A stretch of 64,000 nucleotides of DNA from Pagrus major (taxonomy: Eukaryota > Chordata > Actinopteri > Spariformes > Sparidae): positions 15,198,703-15,262,702 of the forward strand of contig NC_133224.1 of the NCBI RefSeq assembly GCF_040436345.1, read 5' to 3'. The notes beneath the pieces are model-generated. The model was not told where the DNA came from. It was given only the letters and a program-made list of their open reading frames with translations, and ran no database searches. The translations under genes were made by a program, and so were the position numbers. Below are positions 1-36,135 of the stretch, piece after piece. The number at the start of each line of letters is the position of its first letter. Position 1 is the first letter of the stretch.

Positions 1-164
1 CCAATGTTAGCTAGCATCAGCGATAATCTTTATCCAGCTTACACTAGTTTAAAATGAGTTTTTATGTGCTTCAGACTGACAATGAAACATCTTGGTGGGA
101 ATATTCAAGTCTGAGGGTGTAATGCCTACTCTGGAGTTAGAGACCTGCACAGAAGTAACTCCAC

Positions 165-520
165 CAACTCCATCCTTCAGAGACATGTTATAAAACTCTG
201 GTTAGCATTTTTGTGGAGAAGGATTCACACTGCAGCAGGATAATGAGCCCAAACACCTCAAAGCTTTGTAAGAACTACTTGAAGACCAAAGAGTCCTGAC
301 TGTCATGGACCACAGTCACCTGACCTCAACCCATTCGACATTTATGGGGGCACTTGAAGAGTGAGAAAGTCAAACATTCAGTGACATCACAAGAAGCTTT
401 GTGGAACACTGTCAAATCATGCTGGGATAACATGAGCCATCAGGTTAGCACAAACTTGTGGAGTCCATGCCAGCTCAGTACATGCTGTCATTAATGAAGC
501 AAAACTGTGAAGACTGAATG
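165..520 (+). pseudogene. Decayed Tc1-like transposase, 3' part
   Basis: Three-frame reading gives scattered pieces of the C-terminal half of a Tc1 transposase: a QQDNEPKH-like block near 236-256, SPDLNPFD near 316-340, and a tail resembling SMPARVHAVINAK near 460-510. Tc1 elements move by cut-and-paste using a DD34E catalytic triad. Here several frames are closed by stops, and the last acidic residue reads Asp (PFD) where the family has Glu (PIE), so the copy is dead. The 5' half would lie left of the window edge. I found no terminal repeat for it. Confidence 0.6.
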
Positions 521-732
521 CTAATATATAAGTGGCCCTATTAGCTGAATGTAGTCTGCCTGCACTGCAAGTTTGGATGACGGGGGAGTCACAATGGTCA
601 ATGGGACTCAGCTCGACCAACCTCAGCCACCTCCCAGTGAATATTGCTGGACACCAGACTGAGAATGAACACTGCTGCATGGCTAGCTGGTTAGCATGCT
701 GACTTCAGTAGTATACTTTGCAACACAATACA

Positions 733-939
733 TACAGCGGGGAAAATAAGTATTGAACGCGTCAACATTTTTCTGTCAATGGTTTTAATGTTGTGGCTGA
801 TCAGTGTATATGTTTTGATTTCTTTGTATGTGTGGATTACTTGGGTTGTTACCGACATCTGGTGACAATTTCATGTCAATAGCCCCATCAGAAATATATT
901 TACTGAGAAAAATGTTGATGTGTTATTTTCCCCGCTGTA
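733..939. mobile_element. MITE with long terminal inverted repeats (Tc1/mariner-type)
   Basis: The left end begins tacagcggggaaaataagta and the right end is its inverse, ending in ttattttccccgctgta. The pairing continues inwards over roughly 40 bases to a shared acatttttct block. The outer TA on both sides fits a TA target duplication. At about 207 bp with no coding potential, it is a non-autonomous element. The internal phrase ttaatgttgtggctgatcag resembles Tc1 subterminal sequence, so it probably derives from a Tc1-like parent. Confidence 0.8.
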
Positions 940-1072
940 AGCATAAGTTCACCACTGTTGTTTATTTACACTATTGAAAATTCTGGCCATTTCTGACAAA
1001 TTGCTCCTTCATTGCAGTTGCAGTTTCTGGTGAACTCTTGGATGCTTTTGCTGTGTGCTAGGTGTGTGACTA

Positions 1073-2430
1073 CAGGTGCATCTCAATAAATTAGAATATC
1101 GTGGATTACACACCAAGTGAAATAATTCAAGCCTTTATTTATTTTAATCTTGATGATTACGGCTTACAGCTCATGAAAACCCAAAATTCAGTGTCTCAGA
1201 AAATTTGAATATTACATAAAACCAGTAAAAAAAAAGGATTGTTAATACAGAAATGTCGGCCTTCTGAAAAGTATGTTCTTGCATATGCACTCAGTACTTG
1301 GTTGGGGCTCCTTTTGCATGAATTACTGCATCAATGCGGCGTGGCATGGAGTCAATCAGCCGGTGGCACTGCTGAGGTGTTATGGAAGCCCAGGTTGCTT
1401 CGATAGCAGCCTTCAGCTCATCTGCATTGTTGGGTCTCGTGTCTGTCATCTTCCTCTTGACAATACCCCATACACTTTCTATGGAGTTCAGGTCAGGCGA
1501 GTTTGCTGGCCAATCAAGCACAGTAATCCCATGGTCATTAAACCAGGTACTGGTACTTTTGGCAGTGTGGGCAGGTGCCAAGTCCTGCTGGAAAATGAAT
1601 GAATTCCGTGCCTCTCCACTCTTCCTCCAGACTCCGGGACCTTGATTTCCAAATGAAATGCAAAATTTACTTTCATCTGAAAAGAGGACTTTGGACCACT
1701 GAGCGACAGACCAGTTCTTTTTCTCCTTAGCCCAGGTAAGACGCTTCGGACGTTGTCTCTGGTTCAGGAGTGGCTTGACACGAGGAATGCGACAGTTGTA
1801 GCCCATGTCCTGGATACGTCTGTGCATGGTGGCTCTTGATGCACTGACTTCTGCCTCAGTCCACTCGTTGTGAAGCTCCCCCACATTTTTGAATGGCCTT
1901 TGCTTGACAATCCTCTCCAGGCTGCGGTTATGCCTGTTGCTTGTGCACCTTTTCCTACCACACTTTTCCTTCCACTCAACTTTCTATGAATATGCTTGGC
2001 TACAGCACTCTGTGAACAGCCAGCTTCTTTAGCAATGACCTTTTGAGGCTTACCCTCCTTGTGGAGGTAAGTCAATGACTGTCAAGTCAGCAGTCTTCCC
2101 CATGATTGTGAAGCCTACTGAACCAGACTGAGAGACCATTTAAAGGCTCAGGAAACCTTTGCAGGTGCTTTGAGTTAATTAGCTGATTAGAGTGTGACAC
2201 CTTGAGCCTACAATATTGAACTTTTTCACGATATTCTAATTTTCTGAGATACTGAATTTTGGGTTTTCATAAGCTGTAAGCCATAATCATCAAGATTAAA
2301 ACAAATAAAGGCTGAAAAATTTCACTTTGTGTGTAATGAATCTATATAATATCTGAGTTTCACTTTTTAAATTGAATTACTGAAATAAATTAACTTTTCC
2401 ACAATATTCTAATTTATTGAGATGCACCTG
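1073..2430 (-). mobile_element. Tc1-like transposon, both ends present
   Basis: The ends are perfect inverses starting caggtgcatctcaataaatt and are flanked by TA on each side (1071-1072 and 2431-2432), the Tc1 target duplication. The terminal repeats are long, about 200 bp. A second, inner copy of the end motif sits near 2236-2262 and a weaker one near 1190-1215, so this is the IR/DR layout in which transposase binds two sites per end. The transposase gene inside reads on the minus strand and is defective. The element lies just downstream of the ap1s1 exon ending at 2631, inside what should be the last intron. Confidence 0.93.
1291..2103 (-). pseudogene. Tc1-like transposase, frameshifted and internally deleted
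   Basis: The ATG at 2103 opens MGKTADLT, then frames shift. The N-terminal helix-turn-helix is seen around 1975-2075 (KPQKVIAKEAGCSQSAVAKH). The second half reads continuously from 1884 to 1291 and holds the catalytic blocks SDESKF (first Asp), QQDLAPAHT (second Asp) and LNSIESVW (Glu). Between GVWRKSGEA and FIFQQDL roughly 60 residues expected in the family are missing, and at least two frameshifts separate the N-terminal part. All three catalytic residues survive, but the deletion makes it non-functional. The likely fate is a non-autonomous element that could only have moved with help. Confidence 0.85.
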
Positions 2431-2630
2431 TATGTCAGAAGCTTCAGATCAGACCAGGTGCAAAGGAGTGTTGTTTTCTCATTAGTGTGCAGATATGTAA
2501 AACACACTCTCCTTGCACCTCACCTCAAGCCCCTCCTTTCCACCCCAAAACAAAGTTACAGAAAGTTGAAGCTGAAAATCGGTCACACTGAGAAAACACT
2601 GCTGACAGTGGTGGGTGAAGCCCAGGTTAC

Positions 2631-28752
<26,122 letters not shown>

Positions 28753-28755
<3 letters not shown>

Positions 28756-28900
28756 TTCGTTGGATAGTATAAGCTACTGCGACGTGAAAAACGAACTCTC
28801 TGTCTAAACTGTCCAGTCCAACGTAAACGAATACACCGGAGCTAACGTTGACAGTCCATGTCTGTATCAGATACTGTACCACTGAACCTAAACTGAGCCA
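28753..28900 (-). CDS. ap1s1: ap1s1 exon 1: 5' UTR plus initiator ATG
   Basis: On the minus strand the sequence reads ccaacgaaATG directly followed by gtaagt, a consensus donor, so only the first Met codon (28755-28753) is in this exon. Known AP1S genes also split after the first Met, giving the family's MM-start. The upstream limit is not visible and about 28,900 is a guess. Confidence 0.75.
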
Positions 28901-28935
28901 AGCCTCTGTCACAGTGAGCAGTTCCGCCTCTGGTG

Positions 28936-28947
28936 AGCATGCGCAGA
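28936..28947. promoter_or_regulatory. Possible NRF-1-like site upstream of ap1s1
   Basis: gagcatgcgcag lies about 190 bp upstream of the ap1s1 ATG. It matches one strong half and part of the other half of the GCGCATGCGC-type NRF-1 palindrome that is common in TATA-less housekeeping promoters. No TATA box is visible near exon 1. The match is partial, so this is tentative. Confidence 0.3.
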
Positions 28948-28949
28948 CT

Positions 28950-29880
28950 TTAAATTTCTTGCCCTGAGTTTTGCCTATCAGGTACGATGTGCACAAAAAC
29001 CATGCACAGGCTTTCGCCCTTTCCTATGCATGAACTGGTAAAAAAAAAAAAAAAAGAGAATGCAATGCGATCACTCAACCTTAAAACTAGGTATGACATT
29101 GGCTCATTTTTACAATGCATATGAAGTTGAGTTTTGGAGGAAGGATGTGCAAAGATATTGAAGTTCCACAGGGTCATGACGTCAATGATTATTCAAAGGG
29201 TTTTTGCTTTGTCTTGATGTAAAAAAGTCATGTTACTAAACTTGAACATGAACAAGAATGGAATTTGAATATCAGAATTGTACTTCTTATATTATTATAT
29301 ATTATTATTCTATTCTATTATTATATTGTTAAAATACCAACACTTGTAAAAGAGTTACTCTATAGCCCCCCCCCCCACACACACACACACACACAATCAG
29401 GCATGTTTTAAGACACAAAATCAGCTTCGAAGATGAGCAAAAGACGGGACATTTTCCTCCTTCAGCAAATTAATTTGAAACAGCCTTCAAGTATCTTACT
29501 CTGCACATACATCATTCTGCACTGTGAAAGTCAAACATCTAAGGGTAATAATATGCAAAAACACATTTTTGTGTGGAGTGGGACTTGATAGTGTCAGTTT
29601 TTCATTGCTTGTTTATAATCCTATTATTTCCTGGGGAAATAATAGATTTTGAACCTTCATTACCTATAAATAATCTGATGAAAATATAGATAGTGCTGCA
29701 AGTTTATAACATGATATTTAACCAGGCCTTCATTCAGTGTGTGTGTATATATGATTGCCAGCTCTTCAATACATCATATTATTTTAAATTAGGGAAAGCA
29801 TGACTTTTGGCTGTTTGGACACAAGAGGTCAGTGTATACCACAAATCTCAACATCACAGAGACAATAGCTTAAAAACATA
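28950..29880. other. Spacer between ap1s1 promoter and serpine1 3' end
   Basis: It holds a poly-C and CA tract (29366-29395) and an A-run near 29040. No exon is seen. Confidence 0.5.
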
Positions 29881-30365
29881 GTATTTTAATAAATATAAAT
29901 ACTGCAAAATACAAATGTATGACAATAACAAAAATAAACATTACCATTGTAAAAATAGATAAAAAATACATTTTTTAAACATATGCAGCCACCAGTGTGT
30001 CTGTAGAAATATCTCTCTTTGTGAAGTGCATTGGTGCTTGTTGTGTCAGACAACAGTACACAACTTAAGTACTTTCCTTCATATTTCTTTCTGTCTCATC
30101 AACCACAAATATTCAGAGAAATAAATCAACAGCATAAACATAACCATACAAAATATCTCAGTCAATCATGATTCTATATACTGTTAAACCTGTGTCACTT
30201 CTTCTGTCTTGTTTTATCAAACATATAAATAAACTTTTTAGTGAGTCAAGTCTGTAGAATCAGAAGAAGTCATATGAACTTTGTATGTCTGGTGTATGGC
30301 CATCATGTGCCATATGAGCAGCAGTAGTCAGACACAGTGGAATGAAGGCATGTCTTCAGTGTGGC
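29870..30365 (-). other. serpine1: serpine1 3' UTR (extent estimated)
   Basis: AT-rich sequence follows the stop. The first plausible poly(A) signal on the minus strand is ATTAAA at 29890-29885; no AATAAA is found before it. The end point is a guess. Confidence 0.35.
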
Positions 30366-30412
30366 TTAATGTTGTTGAGGCTGGTTGAACTGACCCATGA
30401 ACAGAACAGCAC
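30366..30412 (-). CDS. serpine1: serpine1 exon 9 (C terminus)
   Basis: The acceptor is cctgtgttcag. It encodes GAVLFMGQFNQPQQH and then TAA. The tail is a little longer than the human VMEP end. Confidence 0.92.
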
Positions 30413-33400
30413 CTGAACACAGGAAGGGAAACATTAGACACACCAAACCACTTTACCTGGAGTGCTCCGTTGAATGTCATTGAAAAATGGGATTTCAAAT
30501 TAAATGTAACAAGAGTGTTACCTGTGCGTTTTTGCTGGATGAGGAAGAGGAAGGGTCGGTCCAGAGTAATCTCTTCCACTGCCATACGAGAAAACATCAC
30601 AGCAGCTAAAAGAAGGGAGAAATGAAAAAGCAGGTCAGTGTCAGTGCAAAATTTGATTTTTTGAATTTGATTTAACACTAACTACATTATGTGCCATATA
30701 TGCATAATATTATCTAAAATAATAAAAGTCTATATTTGCTTTACAACACGGGGTTACCAATGTAGTAATTCTCACTGCCTATGGAGCAAGTTCTGTCCCC
30801 AGGTCGTAAGACTCCATAATTCATCCTTCCACACTCCCCCGAATTATTGTTTTGTTTTGTTTCGTATTGATTGTCCTATGTAGCATAAACGCACTTAAAC
30901 TAAATTTCATTTTGCAACCTGGCTTGTAAAATGACTAATATTAACCATGAACCTTAAATTTTAGTACATGATATAGATTCAGTTATTATGGCTTTACAAC
31001 ACAAGGTTATATGATGAATTGTAGCTTGAAGTTCCTTTATCCATCTACCAAAAAAAAATAAAATTATATGGATGGATTGATAATAAACTCTTAAACACAA
31101 TTTTACATTTGAGTGTGGAGGATGAGTTAAAAGGAATATGGTTCCTTTGTTAAGGAGTACTAATTATCAGGAGTTTCTGGCTTTGACTACAGCTTTGCTT
31201 AAAGGATAATTCCAGTTTTTATTACAATTTTGTTTTTTCTTTTTTGTGTGGTTCTGGCCATCATTTTGTGTGTTTGTTGTGAGTCAGCAATTACTTGGTA
31301 AGTGCACTGTCATTATTTCTAACAGAAATGATACTCAAGACCAAAAAAAAAAAAAAAAAGGGGGATAATCCATCAATAAGAGAATTAGTTAACTGTTTAA
31401 AGAGAGAATTTCCAATCCTTCTGGGAATTCTAAACTTTCCACTGACAGCCATGACTGATGACTTTTTGTGTGTGTGACGTGTGACTCAGTACTGAGCCTA
31501 CCTGTTGCTGCTGCTCCCTTGGTTCCTTGCTCATTCACCTCAATCTTCACTCTCTGCAGAACCTTCGACACACACAGCCTCTCATCAGCTGGAGGGCAGA
31601 AACATGCACAAATTAGTTACATAGGTCATCTCAGTGCACCAAAGTTATTGTAGTTTTAGATTATTGAAGTTATTGTGGAAAATATTAATGTCATTTTAAT
31701 TACATATAAAAACTAATCTGTTCAGATTAGTGATTCTCCCCATCCTTTGCATTTGTACTTTGAACTTTTACCCCCAGAGAGGCTCTAACTAACTCTTATC
31801 CTATATAAGGGTAACTTACTGGTGATGCGTGTGAAGTCAGCAGTAGCCAGGTTGAACATGTCTCCCAGACCCATGTTAAGCAGAGTAGCTTTTAAATTCA
31901 CCTCAGAGTTCAGAGTAAACCTGCAAAAACATACATAAATCCTCAATTTCCATACTAGTTGCTTAAGGTAAGTAGCCATGTTTAAATCAATATGACACAA
32001 ACAACCTTAAAACTACACTTGGTCTATGAGAAATTTAGAGCCTGACTTTTGGCCCAATGCCATTACCAATTGTAGGAAGTAAAAATCTGGATATAGATAT
32101 ATCCACCGATATGCACACATTTTTTTTGCAATGATCCCTCAAATGTGGTTATCAAACACTTGTGACAAAGATATTTCACAAGCAGGATCTTTTACAGTTT
32201 AACAATAAAATGTACTGTTTGAAATGACATCAGTGCACTAAAACATTAATCTTCACTGGGAATTTGATAATTATAAATTACCCCAAGCACCCTTTTTCTG
32301 CATTATAATCTCTCTAAAAAAAGAAGAAAAAGTAATAACGGCGCATATAGGACAACATATTGATACTGATATAGCTGTCATAGGCCAATATCAGCCAATA
32401 ACAGCTAGTGTCTGAGCCTTTCTTTCTCACCTGGGCATGGCCAGCTGTCTCTTGACGTTCCTCAACTCAGCTCTCCACTGTTGAATTCTCTGGTTGCTTA
32501 GATCTGCGCTGAGCATGCTCAGTGGAACTTCAGGCTCAATGGGTGACACAAGGAGCATGCTCAGTGAGTCACCCTCGTATGGGACCTCAATGACATCATA
32601 GTCAATACCATCAGCCGTCACAAACTCGCCTGAGGATTAAGGAGATGTATGTATTTTTCTCAGTAACACACAGATTATCTGTCATCTTTGAAACCTGGTA
32701 TATAACAAAATATATGCATTGGGTCAGTGTGCTGAAGCTACCATAGTTGAAGCGGTTGGTGAGTCTCATCATGTGCACGGGCACAGAGCTGCCATTGGCA
32801 CAGTGGAACATCCTCTCCTGTGTCATTTTGGGGTCAAAGGGAACCTTCCAGAGGCCCTGAAAATGGAGAGCGTTGAGAAGGACCAGGCGGGTCTCATCAG
32901 TCAGAGATCCAGGTACCAAGAACTCAGGGATGGCAGCTATTGAAGAAGATACAACAGAGGTCACAAAGGATTTAAGAGATAGAAGCAAAAAAAGCAGTGC
33001 AAAAGTTGATGGTGGTGGAAGAGAAACTCTTTAGAGAATCCAGCAGATGACATGCTGTAAGAGGGTCGGTGTGGGTACCTGCAGTGTGGTCTGAGACCCA
33101 CGAGTTGATGATGCTGACAGCCTGGTCTGGATTGGTGAAGTCCACCTGGTGAGGGTGGGTCTGGAAGGCCTTGGCCAGGGCCCGGCGGAAACCCTTCTCC
33201 AGACTCATCTTCCTCTCCACCATAACCCCACAGGCTGTCTCCACCCCCTCCTCACTGGACATGTCCCGATGCAGGAGACGCTGCTGCCGAGACATCCCTC
33301 GCTCTGCAGTAGAGGTGAGAAGATTGTGTGGTTACACCAATAATACATCAATATGCTTTCCTCCCATGCTCCAGTCTACCGAATCCACAAATATATTTGT

Positions 33401-34767
33401 CCATAAATCACGTCACACCTCTGTACTGTCAGCTCACTTACTTGCAGGCAGGAAATCTTAGATGTCCAGTAAATTAGTTTTACAAATGACTTTTAATTCG
33501 CTATTATGCTTAGCTGCTTTTTTTTCCCTTGTAAATTTTAACATATATTTATATGCTCCTATGTATGAGTATATGGTGTCTTAATGTGTTATCTGTCCTT
33601 TGACTTTAAAGCAGTAAATAAAGAAAGTTATTATTATATTATTAGGAAATAGATTAAAGTGGCAGTATGTGTATAACCTCATTAATATAATGTACTGCCG
33701 TGTTTATTTCCAAGCTTATAGTGAGGCAATGTCCCGCCCCTTCTGGTGTGCCCCATGGGACCTTACTTCAGAAAAAAATTATTTGTCTCTTGGCAAGAGA
33801 CAGATACCCCTTTTCCATTGGTCAGAAATCCCACTTTAACCCACTAAGATCGGGCTTTTGTGTGCAACGGGAATGTGTAAACCACCCGGGTCAATTGACT
33901 CTGCAGTAGACACAGGTTTTTATTGCTCGGCTCGGCTTTGAAATGTAAGACCTGGGTGAACACGCTAAATTCCACCGTGCGAAGTAATGACTCGTTATCA
34001 ACATCCGGTTTATTACTGGACTCAGTGTTGGAGACAGAGACCTGTTCAATCCTATGAAAGCTGCTCAGTGGAGTTTTGAAGCCAAAAAGCTCGACATCCT
34101 GGCTATGAAATACCTGGATCACAGACCAAGCCGGCTAACTTCCTGTTTAGCGCCCGGCTAACTTGAATGGGGATAAAATAATTTAATCGTGCGGCTCTTC
34201 TTGATTTTGCAAATGTTATTGGACTGAATGGCTCAAATTATGATAGTGAAGCGAGTCATTTCGCGGGAGTTGTGACGCTTGAAAGAATTGATTCACTGTT
34301 TTACAGACACTTCTTTCACAATGGGTCTATTGTTGTTTTCTGTTACAATTGTTTCCGCTGCATTCGTGACATGAACAGTCAGTGATGTACAATGTAAGAC
34401 TTCAGTTTATTATTACATTTTCTTTTTTTTTTTCTTTTCCCCTGTATACTGTTATTGTTTGGCTCTGCATTAGACACATTAGCTAACAGAATCCTCAAAT
34501 CATCTTCTTTTGATCAATATATCACTCACCTTGCAGAGAAAAGCCCATAGCAGTTGTTAAGGCCCTGCGGGTGTTTCCAGCAGCACCAAGCTGAGCCATG
34601 GCCAAGACGGTGGACACGCCGTATGGGGACAAGGCCACGTTCTTGTCCCCAGAGCTCTGGGCCAGCTGCGTGAAGACCTTCAGGCCAAAGTCATTTAGTT
34701 TATCCTGCAGAGAGCCCAGTCCCACGCCATTCAGGATAAGGAACAAGAAAACATACACGCAAAGCAT
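30366..34767 (-). CDS. serpine1: Plasminogen activator inhibitor 1 (serpin E1)
   Basis: Eight coding exons: 34767-34530, 33303-33079, 32936-32742, 32629-32431, 31920-31820, 31588-31502, 30605-30522 and 30412-30366. They join in frame with GT-AG borders to 391 codons (human protein 402). PAI-1 is a secreted serpin that traps tPA and uPA and so restrains fibrinolysis and pericellular proteolysis. Seen: a hydrophobic signal peptide at residues 1-18 (VYVFLFLILNGVGLG); SPYGVSTVLAMAQLGA (helix B region); a GLWKVPFDP block; and the reactive loop EQGTKGAAATAAVMFSRM (residues 339-356), with P1 Arg355 and P1' Met356. That is the same Arg-Met bond as in PAI-1, and the loop is equally long. The conserved end DRPFLFLI...GAVLFMGQ follows. 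NGS near FHCANGSS could be glycosylated. The SRM bond, exon layout with a non-coding exon 1, and ap1s1 next door argue for serpine1 over serpine2. No defect is visible. Confidence 0.92.
30522..30605 (-). CDS. serpine1: serpine1 exon 8 (scissile bond)
   Basis: The acceptor is cccttcttttag and the donor gtaaca. It encodes AAVMFSRMAVEEITLDRPFL and FLIQQKRT. The Arg-Met bait bond lies here. Confidence 0.93.
31502..31588 (-). CDS. serpine1: serpine1 exon 7 (reactive-loop hinge)
   Basis: The acceptor is tgccctccag and the donor gtaggc. It encodes DERLCVSKVLQRVKIEVNEQ and GTKGAAAT. The small residues of the hinge (AAAT) are what lets a serpin loop insert into sheet A. Confidence 0.93.
31820..31920 (-). 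CDS. serpine1: serpine1 exon 6
   Basis: The acceptor is tttttgcag and the donor gtaagt. It encodes FTLNSEVNLKATLLNMGLGD to ADFTRIT. Confidence 0.93.
32431..32629 (-). CDS. serpine1: serpine1 exon 5
   Basis: The acceptor is aatcctcag and the donor gtgaga. It encodes EFVTADGIDYDVIEVPYEGD through SMLLVSPIEPEVPLSML to RQLAMP. Confidence 0.93.
32742..32936 (-). CDS. serpine1: serpine1 exon 4
   Basis: The acceptor is ttcaatag and the donor gtagct. It encodes AIPEFLVPGSLTDETRLVLL, NALHFQGLWKVPFDP and the HMMRLTNRFNYG end. Confidence 0.93.
33079..33303 (-). CDS. serpine1: serpine1 exon 3
   Basis: The acceptor is ctactgcag and the donor gtaccc. It encodes RGMSRQQRLLHRDM through QVDFTNPDQAVSIINSW to SDHTA, the helix D to helix F portion. 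The NSWVSDHT segment matches the family's NDWVKTHT. Confidence 0.93.
34530..34767 (-). CDS. serpine1: serpine1 exon 2 (signal peptide, start codon)
   Basis: ATG at 34767 follows a pyrimidine-rich acceptor; the donor is gtgagt. It encodes residues 1-79 plus one base and includes the signal peptide and SPYGVSTVLAMAQLG. Confidence 0.93.
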
Positions 34768-35721
34768 CTTGGGAAAGAGAGAAAATAGGGGTAACAGGGT
34801 GTAAGTCTCATGGTGGCTTGTTTAAATTCACATTCAGTGTGCAACAGGTAAACTTCAAATGTAACACCTAAATGTAAAACCTGCTCTAAATATTTTATTG
34901 AGGGGGAAAAAAACCTATTTACTGAATGCACACTAGCATTCATGGCACCTTATCCCAAAGCAGAGCAAAATATGTTGGATGGACCCTATCAGAAAAAAAA
35001 AGGTTGCCAAATATGTTCTTGATGTTGTGCAATGTTCTGTCTCTTATTAAGATATTGGGAGGAACTCTAAACAGCTCTCAGATGTTTTCAATCAAACTTT
35101 GTGAAAGGAAAGAAGGCAAGGTTTTTTTTTTCTTTTCTTTTTTTAGCTTTCAGAAAACTAGTAAAAAGTAAACAATTGAACATGCTCAAGGACTCAGTGA
35201 TACAGGAAATGATTACACATCAGTATTCTGAATGTGAACTGCACTGAGGTCATGTCTTGAGTACCTTTTAGGGGCATCTGAGCTTTTTGAGCAAACCAGG
35301 GAAATATAACTAGAATGTATCTTAAATCCTGGCTACAGCCATTGACTAAGGCTACCTCTGTTCCTATTTGACACACATAAACACTCTTAATGTTGTAATC
35401 CATAATTAAAAAGTCTTATGTACTAATGTCTTACAACTGTTATTTGCATGTTTAGTTAACCCTGGTAATCTTTGTATTATGTTTCTGACAAATCACATTA
35501 CTATAACAGTACTTTACTACAACAGATTAATCACATTAATGACATTGTGACATTTTTGTCTTGACTTTGTTGCTCTAAATGAAAAACTGGCAGTGATTCC
35601 ACTCCCTGTGGTTTTACATGATCATGTTATTGCTCCCTAATACTAAAAAATCTTTATTTTTACATAATTATATTTACAATTCTAATTTCTAAAGCTTTTT
35701 AGTCCAATTGATGCTTCTTAC

Positions 35722-35818
35722 CTTTTGGTAGAAATGTGTCAGATCTAGGCGCACAGTAGGTCTCGTTTCAGCCTCAGTCTCCTTTGCTGCTACTGCCGCG
35801 GTTGCTGCTGCTTGAGTC
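35722..35818 (-). other. serpine1: serpine1 exon 1 (5' UTR)
   Basis: It starts about 25-30 bp below the TATA box (start site estimated) and ends at ccaaaag followed by the donor gtaaga (35721-35716). It has no ATG in frame with the protein. The next exon begins directly at the initiator ATG after tctctctttcccaag. A non-coding first exon is the arrangement known for SERPINE1. Confidence 0.75.
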
Positions 35819-35840
35819 TGAAGGACTAAATGAGTTTCTT

Positions 35841-35850
35841 TCTTTTTATA
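35841..35850 (-). promoter_or_regulatory. serpine1: serpine1 TATA box
   Basis: Minus strand tataaaaaga, placed about 25-30 bp before the inferred start of exon 1. PAI-1 promoters in mammals also have a TATA box. Confidence 0.75.
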
Positions 35851-35873
35851 GTGTAGAGCTGCATGGTCTAAAG

Positions 35874-35883
35874 CCCCGCCCCC

Positions 35884-35887
<4 letters not shown>
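35874..35887 (-). promoter_or_regulatory. serpine1: GC/CACC box upstream of serpine1 TATA
   Basis: On the minus strand gggtggggggcggggc (starting a few bases into the flanking CA tract) is a good Sp1/KLF-type site 25-35 bp upstream of the TATA box. A CA repeat begins immediately beyond it. Confidence 0.55.

Positions 35888-35926
<39 letters not shown>
35888..35926. repeat. CA microsatellite in the serpine1 promoter
   Basis: About 17 CA units preceded by cccacccaccc. It lies about 40-80 bp upstream of the TATA box. Confidence 0.95.
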
Positions 35927-35929
<3 letters not shown>

Positions 35930-36096
35930 GAAGTCATTTGAGACGATGATGTCATCTGACACTGTCTGGACAGGCTTCCTTTTCTTGAACACACATTCAC
36001 AATCACTCACAGTCTTCTCTGTCTCTTTGCCCAAAAGCATGACAGAGCATATGGAAAGTCAGTTAACTGTTGTGTTTTCCCTGTCTCATTCAATAA

Positions 36097-36097
<1 letters not shown>

Positions 36098-36134
<37 letters not shown>
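36098..36134. repeat. CA microsatellite
   Basis: About 18 CA units, 170 bp further upstream of serpine1 than the promoter repeat. Confidence 0.95.

Positions 36135-36135
<1 letters not shown>

Noticed and set aside
1..2630. Last coding exon of ap1s1
   Set aside because: I looked on the minus strand for the expected 15-codon tail and stop; nothing matches, so it must lie outside the window.
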